DNA of 64,000 nt from Epilithonimonas xixisoli (GCF_004365655.1 NZ_SOEO01000001.1:310001-374000), one strand, 5' to 3'; positions 1-7,550 are shown, counted from the stretch's first letter. The notes: generated by a model not told the origin, from the sequence alone. Made by a program: numbers and translations.

Positions 1-330
1 GTTGGCGCTGGTTCTTGTTTTGTTGAGTTTTGCAAAGTATTTTGCATATTGCTTCGGGTTTTCTTTGATTGACAAAATATAATTGAGATACTTATCTGTG
101 TTACCTGGTCGGAAGAGCGTGGTCGGGCAAAGGTGCTGATTCATCACCTCGTTGTTTTTCCAGTCCAACGTTTTCACTTGCACAATTTCTTTGAGTTCTT
201 GCACCGTGTAACCATCTTTGAGTCTTGCCGATATCGGACTGATGTTGCTCTTTATTGGCTTGAATCTCTTACCTGCCAATTGATTGAGTAGGTTGAGAAC
301 TTCTATTTCTGGGGTTGTGATATTATCCAT
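1..330 (-). CDS. Phage protein with conserved C-terminal domain (Phg_2220_C-like), partial
   Basis: An open frame runs from an ATG at 330 off the window edge, giving 110 visible residues. The sequence has the pattern of the Phg_2220_C domain: LNQLAGKRF near residues 15-23, then ARLKDGYT, then LDWKNNEVMNQHLCPTTLFRP and a YLN near residue 85. In other phages this domain often ends replication-initiation proteins; here it starts near the N-terminus. The ATG overlaps the stop of the preceding small gene (TAATG), implying translational coupling. The role is inferred from the family only. Confidence 0.7.
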   Translation of the reverse strand, partial: MDNITTPEIEVLNLLNQLAGKRFKPIKSNISPISARLKDGYTVQELKEIVQVKTLDWKNNEVMNQHLCPTTLFRPGNTDKYLNYILSIKENPKQYAKYFAKLNKTRTSAN

Positions 331-488
331 TAATCTTCTGTTGTTACAATGCTACTTATCCACCATACAATAGCCAGCGTTAATATTATTTTAATCAAAA
401 TGATTTCGTAAGTCCAAATGAAGATGATTGCGCAAATAATCATTGCTAATAGCGAAAGAATATATGTTGCTCTAAAAAAATTCATCAT
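330..488 (-). CDS. Small two-helix membrane protein of the prophage
   Basis: A 52-residue ORF starting with tandem ATGs. It contains two hydrophobic stretches, about residues 9-26 and 30-46, rich in I, L and W, with a charged SIVTTED tail. It lies 5 nt after the preceding ORF and its stop overlaps the next start. Nothing indicates a specific function; small membrane proteins in phage early operons can be accessory or exclusion factors, but that is speculation. Confidence 0.5.
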   Translation of the reverse strand: MMNFFRATYILSLLAMIICAIIFIWTYEIILIKIILTLAIVWWISSIVTTED

Positions 489-493
489 AATTT

Positions 494-661
494 CTAACAT
501 TTACCTTGTCCAACTATTTGCATTGTCATTTCATTTTCCAAATCTCTCTTTACAATTTCTGATAAAGGCTCAGCAAATGGAACTTCTTTTAATCCTAAGA
601 CAACATATCCTTTTTCAATTCCAAACTGGCCACCTTCGAGAATATATTTTATATCTTTCAT
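494..661 (-). CDS. C-terminal half of a split DUF3850 (ASCH/PUA-like) protein
   Basis: A 55-residue ORF whose segment YILEGGQFGIEKGYVVLGL matches the usual end of DUF3850 proteins. Reading the same frame upstream of the ATG adds KYV before the Met, which also fits the family. The start overlaps the stop of the N-terminal half (ATGA). The two ORFs therefore look like one ancestral gene broken by a frameshift, unless they are now two coupled polypeptides. DUF3850 is a PUA-like fold thought to bind RNA; its role in phages is unknown. Confidence 0.6.
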   Translation of the reverse strand: MKDIKYILEGGQFGIEKGYVVLGLKEVPFAEPLSEIVKRDLENEMTMQIVGQGKC

Positions 662-822
662 AACATATTTGTGTCTGCATTGGTTTTTAGTGGAAATTCG
701 AATAAAACCAAACGGTCACCAACTTGATAATCTCTATCGTTCTTCCGAACTTCAAATTCTTTTCTATTGAAGTAAACGTCATCAAAAAAGGGTTGTCGTA
801 ATTTTAATTTATGTTTTTTCAT
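658..822 (-). CDS. N-terminal half of a split DUF3850 (ASCH/PUA-like) protein
   Basis: A 54-residue ORF with the DUF3850 signature LKLRQPFFDDV then FEVRKNDRDYQVGDRLVLFEF (residues 6-43). The normal domain continues into the segment encoded by the next ORF (494-661) in another frame, so this reading frame ends too early, after TNADTNML. A sequencing error, a real frameshift mutation or a programmed shift would all look like this. It follows the GemA-like gene after 6 nt. Confidence 0.6.
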   Translation of the reverse strand: MKKHKLKLRQPFFDDVYFNRKEFEVRKNDRDYQVGDRLVLFEFPLKTNADTNML

Positions 823-828
823 TTCCGT

Positions 829-1254
829 TTAGTTATAGGATATTTGCTCATTAATAAAACCATCCACCAATCGCTTTGCAAAAGTCAAATCCTTTTGAGC
901 GTTCAGAAACGCATTGTAAAGGCTGTCCAATCTCGCAGGCGGAATATTGTTGAAATTCTTTTCTTTCGAAGCTCTGCAAGCGATGCCTTTCACATAGTCG
1001 ATGGAAACTTGTTTGTTGGCGAGCTTGAACGTTCCGAAGATGGAAGCAATCAGGCGTTTTCTTTTTTTATCGACATCGTTCTGATGTTTCTGCTGTTCGT
1101 TCTGGAGAAACGTGCAAAGGCTGTCCAGTTCTATTGCATTTAGGTCACGGGCGGACGATTTTCTCCCGTTGGTAAATTGAGCGATGATTCCCGCTCTTTC
1201 TTCCACAAGACCTTCTTTTGATAGTAAGGTCATTAATTTTTTGATTGTTGCCAT
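829..1254 (-). CDS. Phage protein, possibly GemA-like (DUF1018)
   Basis: A 141-residue protein. Its N-terminus (MATIKKLMTLLSKEGLVEERAGIIAQFTNGR then SARDL) and a later segment with KRKRLIASIFGTF and a YVKGIACR region resemble the layout of GemA/DUF1018 proteins of Mu-like phages. The match is by pattern only and is weak. In Mu, GemA modulates host DNA supercoiling and gene expression. The position in the middle of the early operon is right for GemA. It could equally be an unrelated phage hypothetical protein. Confidence 0.45.
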   Translation of the reverse strand: MATIKKLMTLLSKEGLVEERAGIIAQFTNGRKSSARDLNAIELDSLCTFLQNEQQKHQNDVDKKRKRLIASIFGTFKLANKQVSIDYVKGIACRASKEKNFNNIPPARLDSLYNAFLNAQKDLTFAKRLVDGFINEQISYN

Positions 1255-1264
1255 ATTTCTGATT

Positions 1265-1918
1265 TTAGTTTAGTAATTTTCCTTTACTAAGATTGTCTAT
1301 AAAATGATTTGAATCTTTGCCGAAAAATTCATTAACCTTAATTATCATAGCCTCTAATCCAGTTACTACATTTATAAAGAAATTGTGAGTTTCCTCAGTG
1401 TAAGGTATCTTTTGATAATCATAATATCCTTGACGTCCATCTTCTCTTGTCATCTGTGGTCCACCTAGCCTAATTCCAGATTCTGGCCGTTTGCTGGCTT
1501 CGTAATTAGCTGGGCTTATAAAAGTTTCATCACCGATTTTAATACGCCATAGAACGTGGAATTCCAATCCTAATGCTGTGTTTGGTGCGAATGAAATATC
1601 ACTGGTTTCTTTTGAGTTTGATTTAATTTTGTAAGCTATTATCCTTTCTTCAGTTATACATTGGTCATAATATTCTGAGAATACTTTAATTGCCAAATTT
1701 TTACATTCGTCATAAGATTTACCTGTAATATTACCTTGATACATAATAGAAGCATAAGAAGGCTGTTCTCTAGTTAGCTTTGCACCATACCAATCTTTGA
1801 TTTCTTCCGGAAAATCAACAGCTGTAAAAAGCTTTGTTTTTGTGTAAAAATTGATTGTAACAAAAAACTCTTTTCCCGAGCCTTTGTGGGTAATTCTTTC
1901 TGTTCCTACTTTTGCCAT
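1265..1918 (-). CDS. Prophage hypothetical protein, 217 aa
   Basis: I do not recognise this family. The preferred start is the ATG at 1918 (MAKVGTERITHKG). An upstream ATG at 1972 would add 18 residues but lies inside the tRNA-like element at 1930-1979, whose sequence is better explained as RNA structure. The protein is soluble, with no signal peptide and no obvious catalytic motif. A central stretch (SFAPNTALGLEFHVLWRIK) is followed by a glycine-rich segment GIRLGGPQ. Confidence 0.7.
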   Translation of the reverse strand: MAKVGTERITHKGSGKEFFVTINFYTKTKLFTAVDFPEEIKDWYGAKLTREQPSYASIMYQGNITGKSYDECKNLAIKVFSEYYDQCITEERIIAYKIKSNSKETSDISFAPNTALGLEFHVLWRIKIGDETFISPANYEASKRPESGIRLGGPQMTREDGRQGYYDYQKIPYTEETHNFFINVVTGLEAMIIKVNEFFGKDSNHFIDNLSKGKLLN

Positions 1919-1929
1919 AATTTTGATTT

Positions 1930-1979
1930 TTAATTTGCTCCAATCGGAGGAATCGAACCTCCGAGAAACCATTTTGGAT
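1930..1979 (-). ncRNA. tRNA acceptor/T-arm-like structured element 1
   Basis: On the minus strand these 50 nt can fold into an outer stem (TCCAA with TTGGA), a 10-nt bulge on the 5' strand, and a 6-bp inner stem (CGGAGG with CCTCCG) closed by the canonical T-loop TTCGATT. The 3' strand gives the 12-position acceptor-plus-T-stem length of a tRNA, with one A-A mismatch. There is no D arm or anticodon arm and no upstream partner for a full cloverleaf. It lies 8 nt after the stop of a 39-residue ORF and 11 nt before the ATG of the 217-aa gene. The element at 7501-7550 aligns without gaps and covaries with it. Confidence 0.65.
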
Positions 1980-1987
1980 GTTTTTTT

Positions 1988-2107
1988 TTAATTCTCCTTG
2001 TTATCTTCTAAAATCCTTGTAGATGTGTAATTTCCCACGATGTTGCCAAGGCAAAAACCGCCAAAGAATAATACAGAACCAACTGTGACGACTAATAATA
2101 TTTCCAT
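1988..2107 (-). CDS. Small single-helix membrane protein
   Basis: A 39-residue ORF. Residues 3-22 form one hydrophobic helix (ILLVVTVGSVLFFGGFCLG), followed by a polar tail ending LEDNKEN. It sits directly downstream of the DUF3164 gene in the leftward operon and ends just before tRNA-like element 1. No function can be assigned. Confidence 0.45.
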   Translation of the reverse strand: MEILLVVTVGSVLFFGGFCLGNIVGNYTSTRILEDNKEN

Positions 2108-2109
2108 AT

Positions 2110-2775
2110 CTAATCAATTGAAAATTTGAAATTAACACGCTTCACAATGTTGTCTCCAAAATCTACCAGCTTGTAACCTCTCACGTAGCGTGAGGTTCTG
2201 ATGTCAATCATAGCCTCGTTGATGATATCCATTGCGGAAGAGAAAACATCGCTGTTGGCTTCCGCTCTGAGTGCATCCAGCGCTCTCACGGCTTTTGGAT
2301 TGTAATCTCCTTTGCTGTCGGTTTTCAAAGCGATGTTGAGGAACTTCATCAGCAATTTTTCATTTTCCGTATTGCCAGCCAGAGAAGACATAAACTCTTT
2401 AAGCTGATTGATGCCGTGCGACTCTGTGCCGTTGAACGTTGGACTCACATTCCAACCGACTTGCATATAGGCAGAACCATCTTCCAAGGTGTGCGAGTAG
2501 CTGTCTTGCTCTGCCTTTTTGTCGCCGTACAAAGCGGAATCTAATTCGATGACGCTTTGCAGGTCTTGGAACATCTTGACGATGCGGTCTTCCACATCAT
2601 TTCTTTTGTCGATGAAGAAATCCACGTTTGCCAGAACAAAGTCGTTTTTGAGACCTTTTAGGATTTTCTTATCGTTGGCGATTTTTTCTTTCTCGAGTTT
2701 TTCCTCGTCTTTCAGTTGTTGTGCAAGTGCTTTCTTTTGTTCTGGTGAAAGTTCTGCGATTGAGATTGTTGTCAT
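2110..2775 (-). CDS. DUF3164 family phage protein
   Basis: A 221-residue protein. The N-terminal third is a charged, probably coiled-coil region (about residues 9-50, many K and E). The C-terminal third shows the DUF3164 pattern: TDSKGDYNPKAVRALDALR, then a helix, then RTSRYVRGYKL near residues 195-205. DUF3164 is widespread in the early region of Mu-like prophages, usually near the transposase genes, and its function is not known. The family assignment is by eye. Confidence 0.7.
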   Translation of the reverse strand: MTTISIAELSPEQKKALAQQLKDEEKLEKEKIANDKKILKGLKNDFVLANVDFFIDKRNDVEDRIVKMFQDLQSVIELDSALYGDKKAEQDSYSHTLEDGSAYMQVGWNVSPTFNGTESHGINQLKEFMSSLAGNTENEKLLMKFLNIALKTDSKGDYNPKAVRALDALRAEANSDVFSSAMDIINEAMIDIRTSRYVRGYKLVDFGDNIVKRVNFKFSID

Positions 2776-2782
2776 TTTATTT

Positions 2783-2926
2783 TTATTTTTGAGTTAAATA
2801 TTTTTTATACCATCTTACGGCTGATGCGCGATTGTCTGTCCAGCATTTGAAACCATCTTCTGTGCGCCATTCTCCGTGCATTCCTTCTTGTGGTCTTACT
2901 GTGAATACGTATTTCTCGTTGCTCAT
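2783..2926 (-). CDS. Small prophage hypothetical protein, 47 aa
   Basis: Encodes MSNEKYVFTVRPQEG and continues to YKKYLTQK. The ATG overlaps the stop of the preceding ORF (ATGA). A compact W/R-rich middle (EWRTEDGFKCWTDNRASAV) gives it protein-like composition. Function unknown. Confidence 0.5.
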   Translation of the reverse strand: MSNEKYVFTVRPQEGMHGEWRTEDGFKCWTDNRASAVRWYKKYLTQK

Positions 2927-3093
2927 AGTGCGTTATTTGTAATTGTTAAATTTTTGAGTTGGTTTTGTCGGAAGAGAAGTTCGTCGTGGATTTTTATCCA
3001 CTCTTCTTGGTAACTGTCATCTTCCAGTCTAGCTTTGAGACCTGCGATGATATCTTCTAGCTCTTTTTCGGTTGGTGGAAACATTTCGCTCAT
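2923..3093 (-). CDS. Small prophage hypothetical protein, 56 aa
   Basis: Starts MSEMFPPTEKELEDIIAGLKARL and is mostly acidic and helical, probably one long helix or coiled coil. It is coupled on both sides: its ATG overlaps the stop of the 68-aa ORF (TAATG) and its stop overlaps the next start (ATGA). Overlaps of this kind through the whole cluster support real translation. Function unknown. Confidence 0.5.
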   Translation of the reverse strand: MSEMFPPTEKELEDIIAGLKARLEDDSYQEEWIKIHDELLFRQNQLKNLTITNNAL

Positions 3094-3299
3094 TAATTCA
3101 ATTTTTGTTGTTGATTCAGTTTTGCGTTTATCTCACATTTCTTTCTATGTTCATAACCGTCATTGAATTTTCCGTCCATTTCATCTTTAATTAACATTTC
3201 TGCCTTTTTGTAAGCTTTGATTGTTTCACTGACTAATGGACTTGGCCCTAATGATGTTATAGTTTTGACGATTTCGTCTAATAATTCTGATGCTGTCAT
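3093..3299 (-). CDS. Small prophage hypothetical protein, 68 aa
   Basis: Sequence MTASELLDEIVKTITSLGP onward, helical and charged, with no recognisable motif. It lies 3 nt after the 73-aa ORF and overlaps the next gene by one base, so it is part of the same tightly packed early operon. Confidence 0.5.
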   Translation of the reverse strand: MTASELLDEIVKTITSLGPSPLVSETIKAYKKAEMLIKDEMDGKFNDGYEHRKKCEINAKLNQQQKLN

Positions 3300-3302
3300 T
3301 TT

Positions 3303-3524
3303 TTAATAGGGACACTCCCAGTTGTATTTGTTGATGTAATTAAGTTTGATTTCAATCTTTTCTTCTACATAATCAGCAAGCTTATAAGGCCTGTTGTTGA
3401 GTAGTGCGCTACGCTCTTGCTGGATGAACATCCGGTCAAAGTCCGTGAGGTACTTTTCGCCGTAGCTGTCGTACTGTAGAGCCTTGGTAAGCTCAATGAA
3501 TCTGTCGCTTTGTGTATCTGTCAT
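3303..3524 (-). CDS. Small prophage hypothetical protein, 73 aa
   Basis: Begins MTDTQSDRFIELTKALQYDSYGE and ends NKYNWECPY. No motif is recognised. It follows the P-loop ATPase by 5 nt and precedes the 68-aa ORF by 3 nt. Confidence 0.5.
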   Translation of the reverse strand: MTDTQSDRFIELTKALQYDSYGEKYLTDFDRMFIQQERSALLNNRPYKLADYVEEKIEIKLNYINKYNWECPY

Positions 3525-3529
3525 AAGTT

Positions 3530-4159
3530 TTATTGTAATTTGGCGTAATAATTTGCAGACCGTTCGGCATCTATGATGAACTCTTCGCCACCGCCGAACC
3601 TCGATTCTGGAAAAGCTTTGAAACCAACTACTTTTATTTTCACATCTGCATCAAACTTGATGTCTTCTGCGAGTGAGCCTTTTGGTTCGCCACTCTTGTC
3701 GGCTTGGCTGATGAAAATCCAAAGTTTGTTTCGAAACCGCTCTCTCAACTCTTCAAAAGACTTTTTGTTGAGTTTGGCATATTGCAGACTGTCAATCATT
3801 ATAATTTCCGGACTGCGTTGTTTTTCCAACCTTTCGAAAACTTTTTCCATCGGCACCCGATTGCCAAAGAGAACTTTATCTTTCACAGTAGCTATTCCGG
3901 AGCGGTCAACATTCATCTGGAAAGATTTTGTTTTGCCCTCTTCCAGTGAGTTGATGAGTACTTTGTTTTTGACAAATCCCGTGAGATACTTTGCCAACTG
4001 CATCATAAAAGATGATTTCCCGTTGTACGATTTCCCGTAGATGATCCAAACGCCTCGCGCTTCCGGCTTTCCAAACGATGCTTCCCATTTGCCATCAAAG
4101 TCAAAATCTTTGAACTTGGTACTTTCCAGCTCTTCGACTGAGAAAAAATCGTTCGCCAT
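3530..4159 (-). CDS. Phage RecA-like P-loop ATPase
   Basis: A 209-residue ATPase. Walker A is GKSYNGKSS at residues 42-50, and Walker B with flanking serine is PEIIMIDSLQ near 117-126, followed by a sensor-like WIFISQADKSG. This is the RecA/DnaB-like (AAA_25) core with no extra N-terminal domain, so it may be a phage replication or recombination ATPase. The start at 4159 is chosen because it falls one base after the preceding stop; an upstream ATG would overlap the HNH gene by 38 nt. Confidence 0.7.
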   Translation of the reverse strand: MANDFFSVEELESTKFKDFDFDGKWEASFGKPEARGVWIIYGKSYNGKSSFMMQLAKYLTGFVKNKVLINSLEEGKTKSFQMNVDRSGIATVKDKVLFGNRVPMEKVFERLEKQRSPEIIMIDSLQYAKLNKKSFEELRERFRNKLWIFISQADKSGEPKGSLAEDIKFDADVKIKVVGFKAFPESRFGGGEEFIIDAERSANYYAKLQ

Positions 4160-4160
4160 A

Positions 4161-4592
4161 TTACTTCTCTTCTTTTTTTCTAAGATTGAAAATGGCATTT
4201 CTGCTGACGCCGTATTCTCTTGCTATTTCTGAGTCACTTATCCCAGCTTCTATCTTTGTCAAAACTTGAGCTCTTTGCGTTGGGTTTAGTTTTGCCGGAT
4301 TCTTTGAATTTCCTCCATTTGCGCCCCATTGAAGGTTAGAGTAGTGGTAGTTCTTGTAGTCGCCATCTATGTGCTTTGCGCTTAGTTTAGGCGTTGGTGG
4401 CATTCCGTTCCAGCATTCCATTACTAATCTTGCTAATCCAATTTGCTGACCTTTGAAAATCCAAAATTTGAAAGGGTTGTTTCCACTTTTTCTGATTTTA
4501 ATCTCAACAGGACTTTCATTGAGAAGGACTTGAGAACCATCTTCGTTAACTTTCAAACCTTCTATTTCTGGGTGATATCTAAATTTTTTCAT
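4161..4592 (-). CDS. HNH endonuclease with C-terminal helix-turn-helix
   Basis: A 143-residue protein. The motif LARLVMECWNG, then KHIDGDYKNYHYSNLQWG (residues 73-90), has the histidine-aspartate-asparagine pattern of phage HNH endonucleases. Residues 116-139 (GISDSEIAREYGVSRNAIFNL) form a resolvase-like helix-turn-helix. Such proteins are often homing endonucleases that insert between phage genes. The ATG overlaps the stop of the MuB-like gene (TAATG). Confidence 0.7.
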   Translation of the reverse strand: MKKFRYHPEIEGLKVNEDGSQVLLNESPVEIKIRKSGNNPFKFWIFKGQQIGLARLVMECWNGMPPTPKLSAKHIDGDYKNYHYSNLQWGANGGNSKNPAKLNPTQRAQVLTKIEAGISDSEIAREYGVSRNAIFNLRKKEEK

Positions 4593-5449
4593 TAGGCAAT
4601 CATTTTTTTTGTTTCATCTTCCAAAATTTCCTCAATTAAATCTCTCACGATTCTGAAATCACCTCGTGATTTCCGTGAGATATCTTCAATTGTTTCAGAA
4701 TCGGTAATACCTTGTGTTTCACACATAATTCTCACGTCTTTTGCTGTGGTTTGCTCAAACTCGTAATATCTTCCGAATCTTGATTTTATTTCGTTATATC
4801 CTTTTTTTTGAAGCCTCACGCCGTCATTAATTCTTTTTACCAAATAGTTGGTCGCAAGAATCACTATTGAACATTTTTTAAAAAGTTTGTTGTAAAATGT
4901 GATGAGATATGCCAAAACTTTATCATCTACTTTATCAATCTCATCAATGATGATTTGCGGATCTTCCAGTTTTAGAATATTATCAAAAATCTCTTCCAAC
5001 ATATAAGCAGGCTTTTGGCTATTGCTCACAATATTCATCTGTTGAAGGATAGAATTAAGGAAGAAATATGGGTCCCAATATTGTCCACATTCGATGCGAA
5101 AAGTATTCTCATTTTCTTCTGTAAATTTCTTTGTAATCTCAGATTTTCCACTTCCAGCAGGTGCAATGATTGTCATCAGTTTTGATGAATCTTTTGCGTT
5201 TTCCAATTGCTCCAGAAGTCTTTCAGAATTGCTGGTGTTTGCGAATTTCCACTCCAAAGAGTTGTGTCCAACCTGCGCTCCGATTTTTCTGAAAATATCA
5301 TCAGAATATGGACTCCAATTGCCACTTAGCAAGTGTGATACAACAGCAGACGAAACTTTTAAAGCGGTTGAGGCTTTATTTTGACTGCCTTTTTTTGTTA
5401 CAAATTTTCTGAGTAGCTCAACGATGGTTATTTTTTCATTCTGTTCCAT
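4592..5449 (-). CDS. MuB-like AAA ATPase, transposition target activator
   Basis: A 285-residue ATPase directly downstream of the transposase (2 nt gap). Residues 20-45 form a helix-turn-helix (NKASTALKVSSAVVSHLLSG), as in Mu B. Walker A is APAGSGKS at 96-103 and Walker B is IIIDEID at 166-172. In Mu, MuB binds DNA in an ATP-dependent way, delivers target DNA to the transpososome and confers target immunity. The order transposase then ATPase is diagnostic of this system. Confidence 0.88.
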   Translation of the reverse strand: MEQNEKITIVELLRKFVTKKGSQNKASTALKVSSAVVSHLLSGNWSPYSDDIFRKIGAQVGHNSLEWKFANTSNSERLLEQLENAKDSSKLMTIIAPAGSGKSEITKKFTEENENTFRIECGQYWDPYFFLNSILQQMNIVSNSQKPAYMLEEIFDNILKLEDPQIIIDEIDKVDDKVLAYLITFYNKLFKKCSIVILATNYLVKRINDGVRLQKKGYNEIKSRFGRYYEFEQTTAKDVRIMCETQGITDSETIEDISRKSRGDFRIVRDLIEEILEDETKKMIA

Positions 5450-5451
5450 AT

Positions 5452-7476
5452 TTACATTATTTTGATAGTTTCTAATTTTGATTTTCTATTTGTCTTGATT
5501 TGCTCTTCCTTAGTGCCGTAGGCTACCATTTTCGCTTCTAATTCCCAGTTGTCCACAATCATTGCGTTTTGCTCATCTACTAAGGATTCTCGTGTAATTC
5601 CTGTGCGTTCTGCGATTTCTTGATACTTTGTCCAGTCTCGCATCATTTCTCGGTCTCGGACTTCCAAATCTTTAAGCATCTGCGCTTTGTTGTCTTCGGT
5701 GGAGAATTTCATCATCTGGCTGTGTTCTCGTTTTTTCTGGGCGTAAGCGACAAACACTTTCTGTCCTTTTTCGTTCAGTTCATAGAGTTTCACGTACTGG
5801 TCGAGATATTCTGGGTCGTAGGCGACAATCAATTTGGTGTTGACATACTTCTGTCTGAAAACTTCATCAATTTGATTGTCGTTGTCGTAAACTTCGAAAT
5901 CGTAATCCGTTCCGGAAACCGTCAGTTTCATTCCTTCTTTCTTGTAGAGCTTCGGTTTGGTTTCATCCAGCCAGAACATTGAGATTTGTTCGAATGCGTC
6001 GAGTTCCTGTGTGTGCTCGGTCTGGGTGGCGAAAACTTCGTTTCTGGATTTGTTGAAACGTGGGTGTTTCATCGCATTCCACTCGTTGACCATTACGATA
6101 AAGTGTTTGTATAGCTCATCTTTAGTCGGAAGTGCATCTTTAAATTCCTTAATGAAATCAATATTGACTTGTGAGCGACTTTGCTTAGCTTTTATCGACT
6201 GTTTGTCCGAGAACCAACGTTTGCCAATGACTTGCTGTTGAAAGCGGTTAAAAACCTGCTCTATTGGGTTTGATTTTCTGCCGACTTTATGGTGATAATG
6301 CGAATTGGCCACTTTGCTGTACAACTCTTGCATTTTCTTGGTTCTGTGACCCGACTGCGCATCATAAGTGAATAAGTAAGGTTTTGCACAAGCGGTGTTC
6401 ACTGCCATTTTCAAAGCTTTGAAGTGGTCCACGTGCGTCTCAGATTCCGAAAGACTCCAACCAAGAATTTTCTCTGAGTAAACATCGATTACTACATCGA
6501 TATTCATATCAGCGCCCATTTTGTTGCTGTTGTCCTTCACGTGGATGGTGTCGAGCTTGGTGCCGTCAATCGCCCAGTGTGCGTTCGGGAATAGAGTCTC
6601 TTTGTTTTTCTTGATGGTGTGGCCAAATCGATTGATGTAAGCATCTTTGCCATCACGTGGACGAAGCCAAATCCTTTCGTTTTCCGGTTTCATAATGAAA
6701 TTTTGAATGCCACTTTCTGAAAGCCTTGGAAAGCCTGTAACCGAGCGTTTATGTTCGTAAGCTGTGAAAAGCTCTGGAATTGAACATTTAATCGGCAGAG
6801 AGTAGTAAGCAATCAGCCATTCGCCAACTTCTTGCGAGATTTTCAGACTGTGATTGTTACAATAGTTGTTATGAATCAATCCTTCCAGTCCGGTTCTTGG
6901 ATAACGCTTGTTTCCTTTTTTCAAAATGCAAGCTTCAAACTTCGCCCGAAGTGCCTGTGGATTTTCAGGAAGGTCAAATGGATATCGGAATCTCAGATCA
7001 TCGCTGATGTTGTGAACCGACTCTGTTATATTCTGCCAAAGTTCCGCTTTGTTGATTTTCGGATTTGCGTTCGTTACTTTCACGATCACTTTATTGATAG
7101 CATTAAAGACAACCACGTTGGCTGTGTACTGCTCAACTGCATCGCTGTTGGCTTCTGACAGATAACGTCCATCTTCAAGTTCGTAATTGGCGAAATAGGC
7201 GGAAGCGTGTTTATCCGAGGCGAGAAACTCAGAAAAATGAATCGTGCTTTTTTGTTCGTGTGGATTGATGCCCAAATCGTGCTCTATCACGTTTTTGAAA
7301 CGCTCTGGGATAGAGTTGTAAACATACAGTGCAGAATTGCCAAGACCACCGCCGTTGCGCGCTTTCTTTATTTTGCCTTTACTTGCCAATTGCTTCAAGT
7401 TGTTGAAAGAGATAACGCCTTTCTCATTGAGCCAGTTCGCTTGCACGCATAAAGTGTTGTTGTAGTATTCAAACAT
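5452..7476 (-). CDS. Mu-like DDE transposase (MuA family)
   Basis: A 674-residue transposase. The N-terminus (about 1-60) is a Mu-type DNA-binding region. The RNase H-like catalytic core carries D304 (WAIDGTK), D372 (TYDAQSG) and E406 (NPIEQVF). A basic linker and C-terminal region of about 200 residues follow, where MuA has its MuB-contact domain. It would catalyse strand transfer during integration and replicative transposition. A perfect dyad (7477-7495) touches the start codon, suggesting repressor or transposase control, and tRNA-like element 2 lies just upstream of that. Confidence 0.93.
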   Translation of the reverse strand: MFEYYNNTLCVQANWLNEKGVISFNNLKQLASKGKIKKARNGGGLGNSALYVYNSIPERFKNVIEHDLGINPHEQKSTIHFSEFLASDKHASAYFANYELEDGRYLSEANSDAVEQYTANVVVFNAINKVIVKVTNANPKINKAELWQNITESVHNISDDLRFRYPFDLPENPQALRAKFEACILKKGNKRYPRTGLEGLIHNNYCNNHSLKISQEVGEWLIAYYSLPIKCSIPELFTAYEHKRSVTGFPRLSESGIQNFIMKPENERIWLRPRDGKDAYINRFGHTIKKNKETLFPNAHWAIDGTKLDTIHVKDNSNKMGADMNIDVVIDVYSEKILGWSLSESETHVDHFKALKMAVNTACAKPYLFTYDAQSGHRTKKMQELYSKVANSHYHHKVGRKSNPIEQVFNRFQQQVIGKRWFSDKQSIKAKQSRSQVNIDFIKEFKDALPTKDELYKHFIVMVNEWNAMKHPRFNKSRNEVFATQTEHTQELDAFEQISMFWLDETKPKLYKKEGMKLTVSGTDYDFEVYDNDNQIDEVFRQKYVNTKLIVAYDPEYLDQYVKLYELNEKGQKVFVAYAQKKREHSQMMKFSTEDNKAQMLKDLEVRDREMMRDWTKYQEIAERTGITRESLVDEQNAMIVDNWELEAKMVAYGTKEEQIKTNRKSKLETIKIM

Positions 7477-7495
7477 ATTTAAACGGTGTTTAAAT
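7477..7495. promoter_or_regulatory. Perfect dyad at the transposase start
   Basis: ATTTAAAC-GGT-GTTTAAAT is an inverted repeat with 8-bp arms and a 3-bp centre, directly against the ATG of the transposase. A related dyad, TTTAAAAC-G-GTTTTAAA, lies at 9130-9146. The shared half-site TTTAAAnC-G suggests one protein binds both. Candidates are the phage transposase or a Ner/Cro-type regulator. This is inference from sequence only. Confidence 0.5.
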
Positions 7496-7500
7496 GGTTG

Positions 7501-7550
7501 TTAATTTGTTCCCAAGAGCGGAATCGAACCGCTCAAGAACCGTTTGGGAT
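7501..7550 (-). ncRNA. tRNA acceptor/T-arm-like structured element 2
   Basis: On the minus strand these 50 nt form a 6-bp outer stem (TCCCAA with TTGGGA), a 9-nt bulge, and a 6-bp inner stem (GAGCGG with CCGCTC) with the T-loop TTCGATT: 12 bp in total, the geometry of a tRNA acceptor/T-arm minihelix. It aligns with element 1 over all 50 nt, with compensatory changes in at least four pairs, and shares the 3' flank CAAATTAA. It begins at the stop codon of a 41-residue ORF and ends 24 nt before the transposase ATG. Confidence 0.65.

Noticed and set aside
1919-1972. 18-residue N-terminal extension of the 217-aa prophage protein
   Set aside because: It reads through the tRNA-like element; covariation with the second copy, which has no ATG, shows RNA structure and not coding.
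7501-7550. A complete tRNA gene
   Set aside because: Only the acceptor and T-arm portions are present at either copy. There is no D arm or anticodon arm, and no encoded CCA end.
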